Assembly: GCF_029263575.1 (NCBI RefSeq)
Contig: NZ_JAJUFV010000010.1
Span: 1-35,058, forward strand
DNA from: Microbacterium sp.
GTDB lineage: Bacteria > Actinomycetota > Actinomycetes > Actinomycetales > Microbacteriaceae
DNA length: 35,058 nt
Reading direction: 5' to 3'
Under the pieces are notes generated by a model. That model saw only the letters and a program-made list of their open reading frames with translations, had not been told where the DNA came from and did no database searches. Shown one piece after another: positions 23,427 through 31,304 of the stretch (position 1 is the first letter of the stretch; each line of letters starts with the position of its first letter). Position numbers and translations under genes: made by a program.

Positions 23427-25302
23427 GCAGCTTCTCCGCAAGTGTGGTGCAGACGCCGGGTGCGTCCGCCATGGTGTCGAGATAGATGACGTCGTACCCG
23501 CTGGCGTGGGCGACCTCTGCCGTGCGCCGGGTACGGTCCATGAGCACGAGCGTGCCAGTGGTGAGCTTTCGTCGTACATCACGTGCCACGTCAGCATATG
23601 GTTCATTGCCCATGCCGAACATCGAGACGAGCCCGTCATCTGAGAGCACGACGACGTGGCGTTGGAGCGCTGCAGTCGGCGCCGGCAGTTTCGCGTAGCG
23701 CGAGCCGTACAGGTCGAGGGGAAACGACGTGGACTTGCCGAAGAAAGCGCACAGCGCCGAGATGATCTCGCTCGAATCGCGTCCGAAGCGCGGCATGCCC
23801 GCGACCTGACCCGGCCCCGAGAAGCTGGTCACACGCAGTCGCCCGCCGCCGCGCAGCACCGACAGCGCCAGGATCGTACCGGCCAGCACGGCAGGCGAGC
23901 CGACGCTCGGCCGCAGCATCGACCCCGACGAGTCGATGTACAGATCGAGGTCGATGCTCGTCTCCTGCACGATCGGCTCATCGTCCAGCTGCGATCGACG
24001 CCGCGTCGTCACCCCGGGAATCACGACGCCCGATCGCAGCGTCAGCGGCAGATCCAGTTCGGTGAGCGGATCGCCGTTCTCCCACAGCTCGACCGGCCCG
24101 GGAATGCCGCCGTCTGGGTGCGACGGCACTGTGCGGGTGTAGGGACGAACCCACCGCGCGGCTTCGCTGCGGTACCACGCGGCCAGCACAGCGCTCTCGG
24201 GCAGATCGTCATAGATGCTCAGCGTTTGCGCCACATCGAACGCTTGACCGCCGGATGCGGCGTCCTCTGCCATCTCAGCGTCGTCAGGCGTCTCGCCATC
24301 GGCGTCGAGAGAGCCCGGATGCGGCGGCAGATCGTCTTTCATCCGCTGGTCGGCCAGAATGCGTCCGAGCTCTTCCGGCGTCGGCGGTTCCTGTCCGTCG
24401 GCACATCCGCCCCGTACGGCGTCAGAGCTGCCGGTGTCGCCGGCCCTGACCGCGGCGTCGATGTCACGGAAGTACGGGGCCGTGATCACCCCGAAACGTG
24501 CCGCGCCGGAGACGGGATCGGCAGCGAACATCCGCACAGTCTCGGCGAGCAGCACGGCATCGACCACGGGATTGGCCGTCGTGGCGCCCGAGAGCTGCGC
24601 GTCGATGCGCACCCGTTCGGCCCGCGCGGCGCGCAGCGCCTTTTCGAGTTGACGGTGCCGCTCGGCGACGCGAGACATCGACGCATCGGCTTCTTCGGTC
24701 GCTTCTGCGGCGTCGATGACAGGGGCCGGCGGGGGCTCCTGTGCGCACAGACTTCCCGCTGGCAGCTGCCACAGCAGCTCGCATGTACGCAGATACACCC
24801 ACCAAAGTCGGTTATGACCGGCTCCGCTGAACAGCGCCTGCGAGAGCCGCACGATGCCGACGTCGGCGGGCGGTGCGCCGTCGGTGCGCTGCAGCCGCAC
24901 CAGCCGTGTGTTGACGAGCAGGTCGGTCCAGAGATTCGCCAGGAAACTCACCTCTCGCTGCTGCGGTTGCCGCGCGAGAGCTGCGTCCAGCGAACGAGCC
25001 ATCTGATGACGGATCTTGAGGGAGTCGACGCGCGTGCTCGGTGCGAGCACGTGATGGCCGATCTCGTGGGCGAAGATGCTCTCGAGCTCGTCGCTGACAC
25101 CGTGGTCGGCGAGGTACTGCGGGTCAACCGTGATGGACGGCGGAAAGGAGAACCACGCGGGAGCCCCCGCATCCGCGGCAGCACCCGGGCTGAGCCGCGG
25201 GTCGGCAAGTCGCACGCCCCAGGTGGTCAGCGCCCGGTCCCATGCCTCACGAGTTTCGGGCGTGAGCGCAATCGTGCGCGGCATCCGTTTCCTGGTGAAC
25301 AT
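23419..25302 (-). CDS. Fused HExxH metallopeptidase-like and VWA-domain protein
   Basis: The 627-residue product combines two units. The N-terminal part has a zinc-peptidase motif HEIGHH (His79, Glu80, His83) and, 40 residues on, NLWTDLLVNTRL, the pattern of the putative metallopeptidase domain seen in DUF2201-type proteins. A coiled-coil-like stretch (about 205-240) and an acidic linker (about 300-355) follow. The C-terminal VWA domain has the MIDAS motif DSSGS (Asp457, Ser459, Ser461) and a later LSDDG Asp. Such proteins pair with MoxR AAA+ ATPases as metal-dependent adaptors. The start overlaps the stop of the upstream unknown gene as TGATG; an ATG at 25284 with AGGAAACGG upstream is an alternative. 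Confidence 0.85.
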   Translation of the reverse strand: MFTRKRMPRTIALTPETREAWDRALTTWGVRLADPRLSPGAAADAGAPAWFSFPPSITVDPQYLADHGVSDELESIFAHEIGHHVLAPSTRVDSLKIRHQMARSLDAALARQPQQREVSFLANLWTDLLVNTRLVRLQRTDGAPPADVGIVRLSQALFSGAGHNRLWWVYLRTCELLWQLPAGSLCAQEPPPAPVIDAAEATEEADASMSRVAERHRQLEKALRAARAERVRIDAQLSGATTANPVVDAVLLAETVRMFAADPVSGAARFGVITAPYFRDIDAAVRAGDTGSSDAVRGGCADGQEPPTPEELGRILADQRMKDDLPPHPGSLDADGETPDDAEMAEDAASGGQAFDVAQTLSIYDDLPESAVLAAWYRSEAARWVRPYTRTVPSHPDGGIPGPVELWENGDPLTELDLPLTLRSGVVIPGVTTRRRSQLDDEPIVQETSIDLDLYIDSSGSMLRPSVGSPAVLAGTILALSVLRGGGRLRVTSFSGPGQVAGMPRFGRDSSEIISALCAFFGKSTSFPLDLYGSRYAKLPAPTAALQRHVVVLSDDGLVSMFGMGNEPYADVARDVRRKLTTGTLVLMDRTRRTAEVAHASGYDVIYLDTMADAPGVCTTLAEKLHG

Positions 25303-25982
25303 CAGCGATCCCGCACATGCAACCACGCCACGTGCGTGTCTTCGCTGATGACGAGCGTAACGCCGTCGTCAGCGAAGACCGCCTTCGTTTCGGATGCCGG
25401 TTCCTCCGGACCGAGCAGCGTCAACCGGCTCCCCCAGACGTCACCGTCCAGACGCCACCAGTCACCGGCGACCAGGATGCCGAAGGCGCCCGCGGCGCTG
25501 AGCCGCTCGACACGCTCCGGCGGCCGAATCCACACACCGTCCAGGCCCTGGAATCCACCCACCGAGAAGACGTAACCGTCGCGCACCCCACGCGCTGGCC
25601 ACCAATACCGGTCGTGTCTCTGCCTGGTTCGGAACTCGTCGATCTCGTCGGGCGGGATGAGCAGGACGGCGGCGGCCGCAGCGCGTCGCCGGTTGGTGTC
25701 AACGGCGTCCAGTCTGCGCAGCGCGTCGTCGCGAAGCGCGAGAACCCCGGCGCGCCACCCCGCCCAGGCGACCAGATCGAGCGCGTACTGTCGCTCACCG
25801 CGCGCGGTCGGGTCTGCTTCGATGCCCGCCGACAGCGTTCCTGTGAACAGCTCGACGTCTCCCCCTGCACGACGAACGGCGTCAGCGGCGACGTCGACCT
25901 CAAGGCCGACACCGGCGAGGTCAGCAGCAGGAGCGGCGAACGACACCCCCTCGTTCGCCAGCTGACACGGTCGCGTGATCAT
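25302..25982 (-). CDS. Unknown 226-residue protein coupled to MoxR and VWA genes
   Basis: No family recognised with certainty. It is cytosolic, with no signal peptide. The first half is Ala/Arg-rich (helical, RRAAAAAVLLIPPDEIDEF), and the C-terminal half has many aromatic and glycine turns (RYWWPARGVRDGYVFSVGGF, GDWWRLDGDVWGSRLTLLG), suggesting a beta-rich fold. The place between MoxR and the VWA protein fits the third member of MoxR-VWA ternary systems (bpX-type proteins are one possibility), which is inference from context. Its ATG (25982) overlaps the MoxR stop as ATGA; an upstream ATG at 26000 would extend the overlap to 22 bases. Its stop overlaps the VWA start. Confidence 0.75.
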   Translation of the reverse strand: MITRPCQLANEGVSFAAPAADLAGVGLEVDVAADAVRRAGGDVELFTGTLSAGIEADPTARGERQYALDLVAWAGWRAGVLALRDDALRRLDAVDTNRRRAAAAAVLLIPPDEIDEFRTRQRHDRYWWPARGVRDGYVFSVGGFQGLDGVWIRPPERVERLSAAGAFGILVAGDWWRLDGDVWGSRLTLLGPEEPASETKAVFADDGVTLVISEDTHVAWLHVRDR

Positions 25983-27547
25983 CCCCGCGACTGCTTCCAT
26001 CGCGCATATGCCGTGTAACGCTGGTGCAGATACTTCAGTGTCGTCAGGTCGTCGAAGTCGCGGCCGTAGAGCTTGCCGACGGCAGAGATCCTGCGCAGCT
26101 GCGACTCGACCGCCGTCACCCGCTGCGACGCCTGGCGCACAGACAGGCCGTCAAGCCCCTCGTCGAACTCTGCCAGCAGCTGGCCGACCGGGTCATCACG
26201 GTCGCGACCGAGTGCATCGTACTGCTTGCACGACTGCGCGAACAGGTCGCCCAGCCAGCTCAGACTGTCGGTGCTCAGCTCACGCTCGGCGCCGATGTCG
26301 AACCGCGGATGTGCCGCATTGGGCAGCAGCTTGCCGCGCAGCACGAACGGCAGGATCGCGGCGACATCCGCCAACTCCACCTCGCCTGTGCCACGGAACC
26401 AAGCCATCGCCTTCGCATACAGGATCAGCGTCTGCAGTGCCCTGACCGACAGCCCGTTGCGCGTCTGCGCGCCGAGGTCGACTTGCAGATCGGCACCCGT
26501 GTTCGCGTCGATGGTCTCGCTGACGTCGCCGCCGGATGTCGTGACGACGTCTTTCGTGCGGTACTCGAAACGACGCCCGCCGTGTTGCACGAACTCGAAG
26601 TGGCTGAGGAAGAAGCGCAGGCGGCGGCGCACAGCAACCGGAATCGGAACGGCACGGATCTCGGCACGCATGCTCCGCTGCTCGTCCACGTCGAAGCAGA
26701 GCTCCGCCGGCACATGCTCTTCGGGCTTCTCCCCCGCCTCGACGCGAGTGATCAGCTCATCCAGGAATCGACTGTTGAATCCGGCGGCCTGCACCGTGAC
26801 GTCCATGCGGTCACGCAACGCCTGGATGACCGGGAACGTCCCGCCGCCGGCATCATCGTTTGCGGTGAAGAACCAGCTCTCGACACCGTCGCCGGCGGTC
26901 TTGCGCATCTGGTCGTGACTTTCGACGTATCCCTCGGCGACCATCGTGAGCAGCGCCGACTGGGTCTTGGTCGGGATGCGGTTGTACTCGTCGATGATCT
27001 TCACCGGCAGGCCGAGCCAGTCGCGCCACGCGATGCGAATGTCAGAGAGCTGCTCGGCGCCGACCAGGTCACGCGGCAGCGGAATGCCCACCAGATCGCT
27101 CACCGTCAGCTGCGGCTGACCCTGCTGCACACCCCGCCGCACATCATCTGACGACGTGCCGGCGAGCACCCCCATGAGCACGGCGACCGTCGTCTTGCCG
27201 CGCCCGGGCCCGCCGATCAGCAGGCACTTACCACCAACCGCGAAGGTGAGAAGAGGCATCAGCACGTTGGAGGAGAATGATGCCTCGGTCGGCAGCGACA
27301 CTGTCGCCCCCGCGTCTCCCACGTCGATCGTGAGCGGATCGGCGCGCGAGAACTCCATGTCGTAATAGGGCGAGATCACGGCGCGATTGACGATCCAGTA
27401 GTACGCCTGACGAAGCTTCTCGTCCAGCGGCACGGTCTGCGTCGTCTCGGGTTCGCGGAACAGGTCTTCGGCGGTCAGCGCCTCAGCACCGTGGTCGACA
27501 CCGGGATTCGTCGGCGACGCAGAGACTTTCTTCCAGCGATCCAACAT
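25979..27547 (-). CDS. MoxR-type AAA+ ATPase
   Basis: The 522-residue protein has a 100-residue N-terminal extension, then an AAA+ core: Walker A GGPGRGKT (112-119), Walker B KIIDEYNR (183-190), sensor 1 WFFTAND (225-231), a sensor-2 Arg in LSVRALQTLILYA (Arg369), and a helical lid. A C-terminal helical region of about 120 residues follows. MoxR ATPases are chaperone-like motors that act with VWA partners to load metals or remodel complexes. The ATG at 27547 lies 9 bases after the nadR stop, with no strong ribosome-binding site, so expression may depend on the upstream genes. It heads the six-gene overlapping chain. Its length exceeds the usual 320-350 residues of MoxR. Confidence 0.88.
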   Translation of the reverse strand: MLDRWKKVSASPTNPGVDHGAEALTAEDLFREPETTQTVPLDEKLRQAYYWIVNRAVISPYYDMEFSRADPLTIDVGDAGATVSLPTEASFSSNVLMPLLTFAVGGKCLLIGGPGRGKTTVAVLMGVLAGTSSDDVRRGVQQGQPQLTVSDLVGIPLPRDLVGAEQLSDIRIAWRDWLGLPVKIIDEYNRIPTKTQSALLTMVAEGYVESHDQMRKTAGDGVESWFFTANDDAGGGTFPVIQALRDRMDVTVQAAGFNSRFLDELITRVEAGEKPEEHVPAELCFDVDEQRSMRAEIRAVPIPVAVRRRLRFFLSHFEFVQHGGRRFEYRTKDVVTTSGGDVSETIDANTGADLQVDLGAQTRNGLSVRALQTLILYAKAMAWFRGTGEVELADVAAILPFVLRGKLLPNAAHPRFDIGAERELSTDSLSWLGDLFAQSCKQYDALGRDRDDPVGQLLAEFDEGLDGLSVRQASQRVTAVESQLRRISAVGKLYGRDFDDLTTLKYLHQRYTAYARWKQSRG

Positions 27548-27556
27548 TCCGCAATC

Positions 27557-28648
27557 CTACCGATCAGCCTGCTCGCGTACCCCGGCGCGGCGTTGCAACT
27601 CGCGCTGCTCGTGTGCCGAGCGCGCCTCCAGGGGAATCGCGAAGCGCAGATGCTCGGCGAGCAGCGGAGCGATGGCCGCGACCACGGCATCGACACGCTC
27701 CTCGACGCTGCCGCGCACCTCGAGCCAGTCGACCGGCTGCACGGCGAGCACCTCGCGAAAGCGCTGCTGCATCTCGTGGCGGATGTGCTCGCCGTCGCGC
27801 ATGCCATCCTGTGCGAAAGGGATCTCGTCTCCCGTGAGCACATACAGCAGCGGCTGATGCGCGCGGGCGCGGCGATGGATGTGCTCGGCGGCCGTGCCGA
27901 CATAGCGTTCGTGCCACAGCGCCGTCGCCAGCACATCGGTGTCGCAGACGAGCAGCGGTATCGGCGCCGTACGCCGCGCCCGCTCTTCCGCCTCGATCTG
28001 CCGGTCGACGATCAGATCGAACTCGCGGCTCTCCCAGGGCGCGTGCAGGCCGCCCGCGCGCACCTCCGAGTACTCCCGGCCGTACTCGGCGACCCAGTGC
28101 GTTCCCAGCCGTTCGGCGAGAGCTGCCGCCGTCGTGGTCGAGCCGGTCGATTCCGCGCCGAGCACCACGACGCGCGCCGTGAGCCACGAACGCACCGCGG
28201 GGCTCAGCTCGTGCCAGTTTCCGGCGACGTCCGCGCGGATGGCCGTTCCCGAGACGGGGTTGAGCAGGCGCCCGGCATCGACCTGATGCCATGCGGCCCC
28301 GAGTCTGCGCGCGAGCTCAGCGCCATAGGCATCCGATGAATACACGGTGGTGACCGGGGCGTCCAGGTGCGCCTCGATGACAGCCATGTGCTCACGCCAC
28401 GCCGAGGGCGAATCGAAATCGACCGGGGCGTCGTCCACCGCTGTGACCACGCGCACGCCGGGATGAGACTCGCGAATCCACGCGGCCCGCACCTCGAGCG
28501 GGATCGACTCGACAGATGCTCCGAGCACCTGCACCGTCACCCGATCGCTGCGACGCTGCGCCTCACGGATCAGGTGCGAATGCCCGGTGTGGAACGGGTA
28601 GAACTTCCCCAGGACGAGGCCGTGGTCGCTCACCCCGCGCTCGCTCAT
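27557..28648 (-). CDS. nadR: NadR-like bifunctional NMN adenylyltransferase / ribosylnicotinamide kinase
   Basis: The 363-residue product has an N-terminal nucleotidylyltransferase domain with GKFYPFHTGHSHLI (His20, His23 of HxGH) and the VSGTAIR motif (132-138). The C-terminal kinase-like domain starts VVVLGAESTGSTT. The pathway role is NAD salvage: phosphorylate nicotinamide riboside, then adenylate NMN. The kinase P-loop reads GAESTG-S-TT: a Ser occupies the position where E. coli- or Haemophilus-type NadR has Lys. The N-terminal HTH of enterobacterial NadR is absent. It overlaps pnuC by four bases (ATGA), the common pnuC-nadR pairing. Confidence 0.9.
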   Translation of the reverse strand: MSERGVSDHGLVLGKFYPFHTGHSHLIREAQRRSDRVTVQVLGASVESIPLEVRAAWIRESHPGVRVVTAVDDAPVDFDSPSAWREHMAVIEAHLDAPVTTVYSSDAYGAELARRLGAAWHQVDAGRLLNPVSGTAIRADVAGNWHELSPAVRSWLTARVVVLGAESTGSTTTAAALAERLGTHWVAEYGREYSEVRAGGLHAPWESREFDLIVDRQIEAEERARRTAPIPLLVCDTDVLATALWHERYVGTAAEHIHRRARAHQPLLYVLTGDEIPFAQDGMRDGEHIRHEMQQRFREVLAVQPVDWLEVRGSVEERVDAVVAAIAPLLAEHLRFAIPLEARSAHEQRELQRRAGVREQADR

Positions 28649-29250
28649 GCCGTGCTCGCCGTCGCCGGTTCCGCGGTCTCAGCTCGGGCGACCCGTCGCC
28701 ACGACCGGAAGCCGAAGACGCACAATCCGATGAACAGCAGATACAGCGCCGCGATCACCCACAGCCCCGTCGCGATCGACAGGGCGATGAAAGCCACATC
28801 GACGCCGATCCAGACGAACCACGTCTGAATCCACTTGCGGTTGAGCATGTACTGCGCCACCAGGCTGGCCGCCGTGGTCGCAGCGTCCGCTATCGCCACC
28901 TCCGAGTCAGTGAACATCGTCAGTACCCAGATCAGCACGAGCGTCATGACGACACCCGCGATCATGAGAAACGGCCACGCCGAGCGCGGGGTCGAAGCGA
29001 CATAGGTGGGACTCTGCTCGATCTTGCGCGTCCAGCGCCACCAACCGTGCACGCCCATCACGAGGTACACCACCTGCAGCCCGGCTGAGGCGTAGAGCCC
29101 GGCGAGGAGGAAGACCATGAACAGCACGACGTTGTTGGCGATGCCGATCGGGTAGGTCCAGACGTTGCGCAAGCCCGCCAGCAGCACGCACGCCGCTCCG
29201 GTCGCGAAGCCGAGCACCTGCGGCCATTCGGCCAGCAGCCATTCCCCCAT
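28645..29250 (-). CDS. pnuC: Nicotinamide riboside transporter PnuC
   Basis: A 201-residue multi-span membrane protein. Hydrophobic segments include VLGFATGAACVLLAGL, NNVVLFMVFLLAGLY, FLMIAGVVMTLVLIWVL, WFVWIGVDVAFIALSIA and VIAALYLLFIGLCVFGF. The family signatures HGWWRWTRK (WxxW, about 71-79) and the NRKWIQTW segment are present. It takes up nicotinamide riboside for NAD synthesis, which its coupled neighbour nadR would phosphorylate. The ATG at 29250 follows AGGGGACC and lies 8 bases after the murB stop. It is slightly shorter than the 220-240 residues of E. coli PnuC. Confidence 0.92.
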   Translation of the reverse strand: MGEWLLAEWPQVLGFATGAACVLLAGLRNVWTYPIGIANNVVLFMVFLLAGLYASAGLQVVYLVMGVHGWWRWTRKIEQSPTYVASTPRSAWPFLMIAGVVMTLVLIWVLTMFTDSEVAIADAATTAASLVAQYMLNRKWIQTWFVWIGVDVAFIALSIATGLWVIAALYLLFIGLCVFGFRSWRRVARAETAEPATASTA

Positions 29251-29258
29251 GCGGTCCC

Positions 29259-30395
29259 CTACAGTTCGACGTCGACCAGCACCGGCTCCGGTTGCAGCTG
29301 CAGGCCGAATTCGGCATGCACCCGAGCCTGGATGAAACGCGCGAGCTCGGCGATCTCCGAAGCCTTGGCCCCGCCACGGTTGGTCAGCGCCAGCGCGTGC
29401 TTGGTCGACACGCGGGCACGCGAGCTCGGCAGTCGGAAGCCCTTCGAGATCCCAGCGTTCTCGATGAGCCACCCCGCGCTCACCTTCACCCCGCCGCGCA
29501 TCGGGTTCGGTGCCGGCACCTGCCCGTCATATGCTTCCAGCGGAATGACCGTGACGACGTCGAGGTCAGGCGTCACCGGCCAACGCGGGCACTCAGGGGG
29601 AAGCTGCGTCGCCGCGGTCTCGGAGATGATCGCGTTCTGGAAGAAGGACCCGGCACTGTTGGTGTCGGGATCGGATGCATCCAGCAGCATGCCCTTCGCC
29701 GCCCGAATCCGTAAAATCTCTTCGCGCACGCGCGCGAGCGGCACCGGCGCATCGTCTGTCAGACCGAGCGCGCGGCGCAGCTGTTCCCCACCGATCGTAC
29801 GGCCAGCGTCGCCGACCTGCGCGAGATCGAGCGTGACCGACAGAATCACCGCCCGCCGAGAGGGCACACTGCCGTAGTGGTGCTTGAGCACCGAGGTGCG
29901 AAAGCCCAGCCCCAGCTCGGATGCCGGCACCGTCGAGACGCCGCCCGTCGACTCGTCGATCAGCTCGACCTCAACCAGCGTCTCCTGAATCTCCTGCCCG
30001 TAGGCCCCGATGTTCTGCACCGGAGCCGCGCCGACCGTGCCGGGGATGCCGCTCATCGCCTCGACGCCGGCGAGAGAGTGCTCGACCGTGTACGCCACGA
30101 ATGCGTCCCAGTCGTGCCCGGCCTGAGCCTTCACCCGCACCCGCCCCTCGTGCGGAGACGGCAGCTGCTCGATACCCGTCGTCAAGACCCGAATCACGGT
30201 TCCCGCATAGGCCTCGTCTCCGACGAACAGGTTCGAGCCACCGCCCAGCACGAACCACTCGTCTCGCCGCGCCCACACTTCGCGCAGCGCCTCGACCAGT
30301 TCGGGCGTGGTCGATGCGTCCAGCATCCGCTCGGGTGCGGCGCCGGTGCGCAGCGTTGTCAGCTGCGAAAGCGGTATCGGAGTGATCTCTGCCAT
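29259..30395 (-). CDS. murB: UDP-N-acetylenolpyruvoylglucosamine reductase
   Basis: MurB reduces UDP-GlcNAc-enolpyruvate to UDP-MurNAc in peptidoglycan synthesis, using FAD and NADPH. The 378-residue product has the FAD-binding VLGGGSNLFVGD (48-59), AMSGIPGTVGAAPVQNIGAYGQE (about 122-144), and the catalytic-Ser segment SAGSFFQNAIIS. It ends with the substrate-binding C-terminal domain (GWLIENAGISKGF, HALALTNRGGAKASEI). Length fits type-I MurB with a modest insertion. It starts 17 bases after the dehydratase gene and is followed eight bases later by pnuC. The hadAB-murB order is the conserved actinobacterial one. Confidence 0.95.
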   Translation of the reverse strand: MAEITPIPLSQLTTLRTGAAPERMLDASTTPELVEALREVWARRDEWFVLGGGSNLFVGDEAYAGTVIRVLTTGIEQLPSPHEGRVRVKAQAGHDWDAFVAYTVEHSLAGVEAMSGIPGTVGAAPVQNIGAYGQEIQETLVEVELIDESTGGVSTVPASELGLGFRTSVLKHHYGSVPSRRAVILSVTLDLAQVGDAGRTIGGEQLRRALGLTDDAPVPLARVREEILRIRAAKGMLLDASDPDTNSAGSFFQNAIISETAATQLPPECPRWPVTPDLDVVTVIPLEAYDGQVPAPNPMRGGVKVSAGWLIENAGISKGFRLPSSRARVSTKHALALTNRGGAKASEIAELARFIQARVHAEFGLQLQPEPVLVDVEL

Positions 30396-30412
30396 ATCAG
30401 CGGATGCGGCCT

Positions 30413-30814
30413 TCAGAGCGCTACGCGCAGCTGCGCCTTGCCGAGCACCGTCGTCTCGTCATGCTTCACTGTCAGGTCGATGCGTGCGGTGTTCTCGTCC
30501 ATCGCACCGACCTTGGCGATCACGGTCACGTCGGCGCCGGTTTCGGGATCGACGACCACGGGACGGGTGAAACGCACACCGTAATCGGTGACCTTCGAGG
30601 AATCACCGAGCGCCGCCACTACGACGGACGACGCGATGCCCATCGTCAGCATGCCGTGAGCGAGCACCCCGGGAAGGCCGACGGATGCCGCGACGTCGTC
30701 ACGGTAGTGAATAGGGTTGAAGTCACCGGACGCACCGGCATAACGCACGAGCGACTCGCGCGTGAGGTGCACCGTTCGCTCGGCGATCACCTCTCCCACG
30801 GTGTACGCGCTCAT
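30413..30814 (-). CDS. MaoC-like (R)-hydratase/dehydratase, HadB-like
   Basis: A 133-residue hot-dog-fold protein with the hydratase-2 motif YAGASGDFNPIHYRDDVAASVGLPGVLAHGMLTMG; the catalytic Asp and His lie in GDFNPIH. In mycobacteria the HadB subunit dehydrates beta-hydroxyacyl-ACP of mycolic-acid precursors, together with HadA. The presumed Microbacteriaceae host makes no mycolic acids, so the natural substrate here is unknown; enoyl-CoA or other acyl hydration is plausible. The ATG overlaps the stop of the HadA-like gene (ATGA), consistent with a heterodimer. Confidence 0.9.
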   Translation of the reverse strand: MSAYTVGEVIAERTVHLTRESLVRYAGASGDFNPIHYRDDVAASVGLPGVLAHGMLTMGIASSVVVAALGDSSKVTDYGVRFTRPVVVDPETGADVTVIAKVGAMDENTARIDLTVKHDETTVLGKAQLRVAL

Positions 30815-31269
30815 GCGGCATCCTCCTCATCGGAGCCGACCAGCAGCACGCTCGTTGCCGTGACGACGTGCCTGCCTGCGGCATCGGAGATCTCGGCCTC
30901 ACTCGTGATCATCGCGTTTCCCGCCATCATTCGGATGCCGGCCACCGTCAGCGTCGCGGTCAGCTCGTCGCCCGCGACGATCGGACGCGAATAGGCGAAG
31001 CGCTGCTCGGCGTGGATCGTGCGCGACAGGACGATTCCCGAGTCGGGCTCGTTCAGCAGCTGCTGCAGCGTCTGGTCTTGAATGACCATCGCGAACGTCG
31101 GCGGTGCCACGATGTCGGCGTGGCCAAGGGCGCGAGCGGCCTCGACGTCGGTGTGCAGCGGAGCGTCGGCGAAGACGGCACGAGCGAACTCGCGCACCTT
31201 CTCTCGGCCGACGAGATACGGCGGTGTCGGCGGGAATTCCCGGCCGACGAGTTCAGAATTGACAGCCAC
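30811..31269 (-). CDS. FAS1-like dehydratase-domain protein, HadA-like (UPF0336 family)
   Basis: A 152-residue hot-dog-fold protein: ELVGREFPPTPPYLVGREKVREFARAV at the start and HAEQRFAYSRPIVAGDELTATLTVAGI in the middle. It resembles HadA, the non-catalytic dimer partner that binds substrate for the MaoC-type subunit next to it. It starts with GTG at 31269, immediately behind a promoter with no ribosome-binding site (leaderless). It is the first gene of a run of eleven tightly packed genes. Confidence 0.88.
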   Translation of the reverse strand: MAVNSELVGREFPPTPPYLVGREKVREFARAVFADAPLHTDVEAARALGHADIVAPPTFAMVIQDQTLQQLLNEPDSGIVLSRTIHAEQRFAYSRPIVAGDELTATLTVAGIRMMAGNAMITSEAEISDAAGRHVVTATSVLLVGSDEEDAA

Positions 31270-31275
31270 TCGATG

Positions 31276-31304
31276 AGTCTACCGATCGGATGCCGCGGCT
31301 TCAG
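31276..31304 (-). promoter_or_regulatory. Leaderless promoter of the hadA-murB-pnuC-nadR-MoxR run
   Basis: -35 CTGAAG (31299-31304), 17-base spacer, -10 TAGACT (31276-31281), six bases, then the GTG start at 31269. Same architecture as the aspartate aminotransferase promoter. The -35 overlaps the end of the TauE gene (stop 31301-31303). Confidence 0.7.

Noticed and set aside
23656..25575. 639-codon open frame on the plus strand opposite the VWA gene
   Set aside because: Composition is typical of a shadow frame (Arg/His-rich). The minus strand carries zinc-peptidase and MIDAS motifs and overlapping gene starts.
20423..27547. Calling the six-gene chain a defence island
   Set aside because: No nuclease, deaminase, toxin or other effector is recognisable. 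GH16 and an adenylating enzyme fit envelope metabolism as well, so I left the function open.
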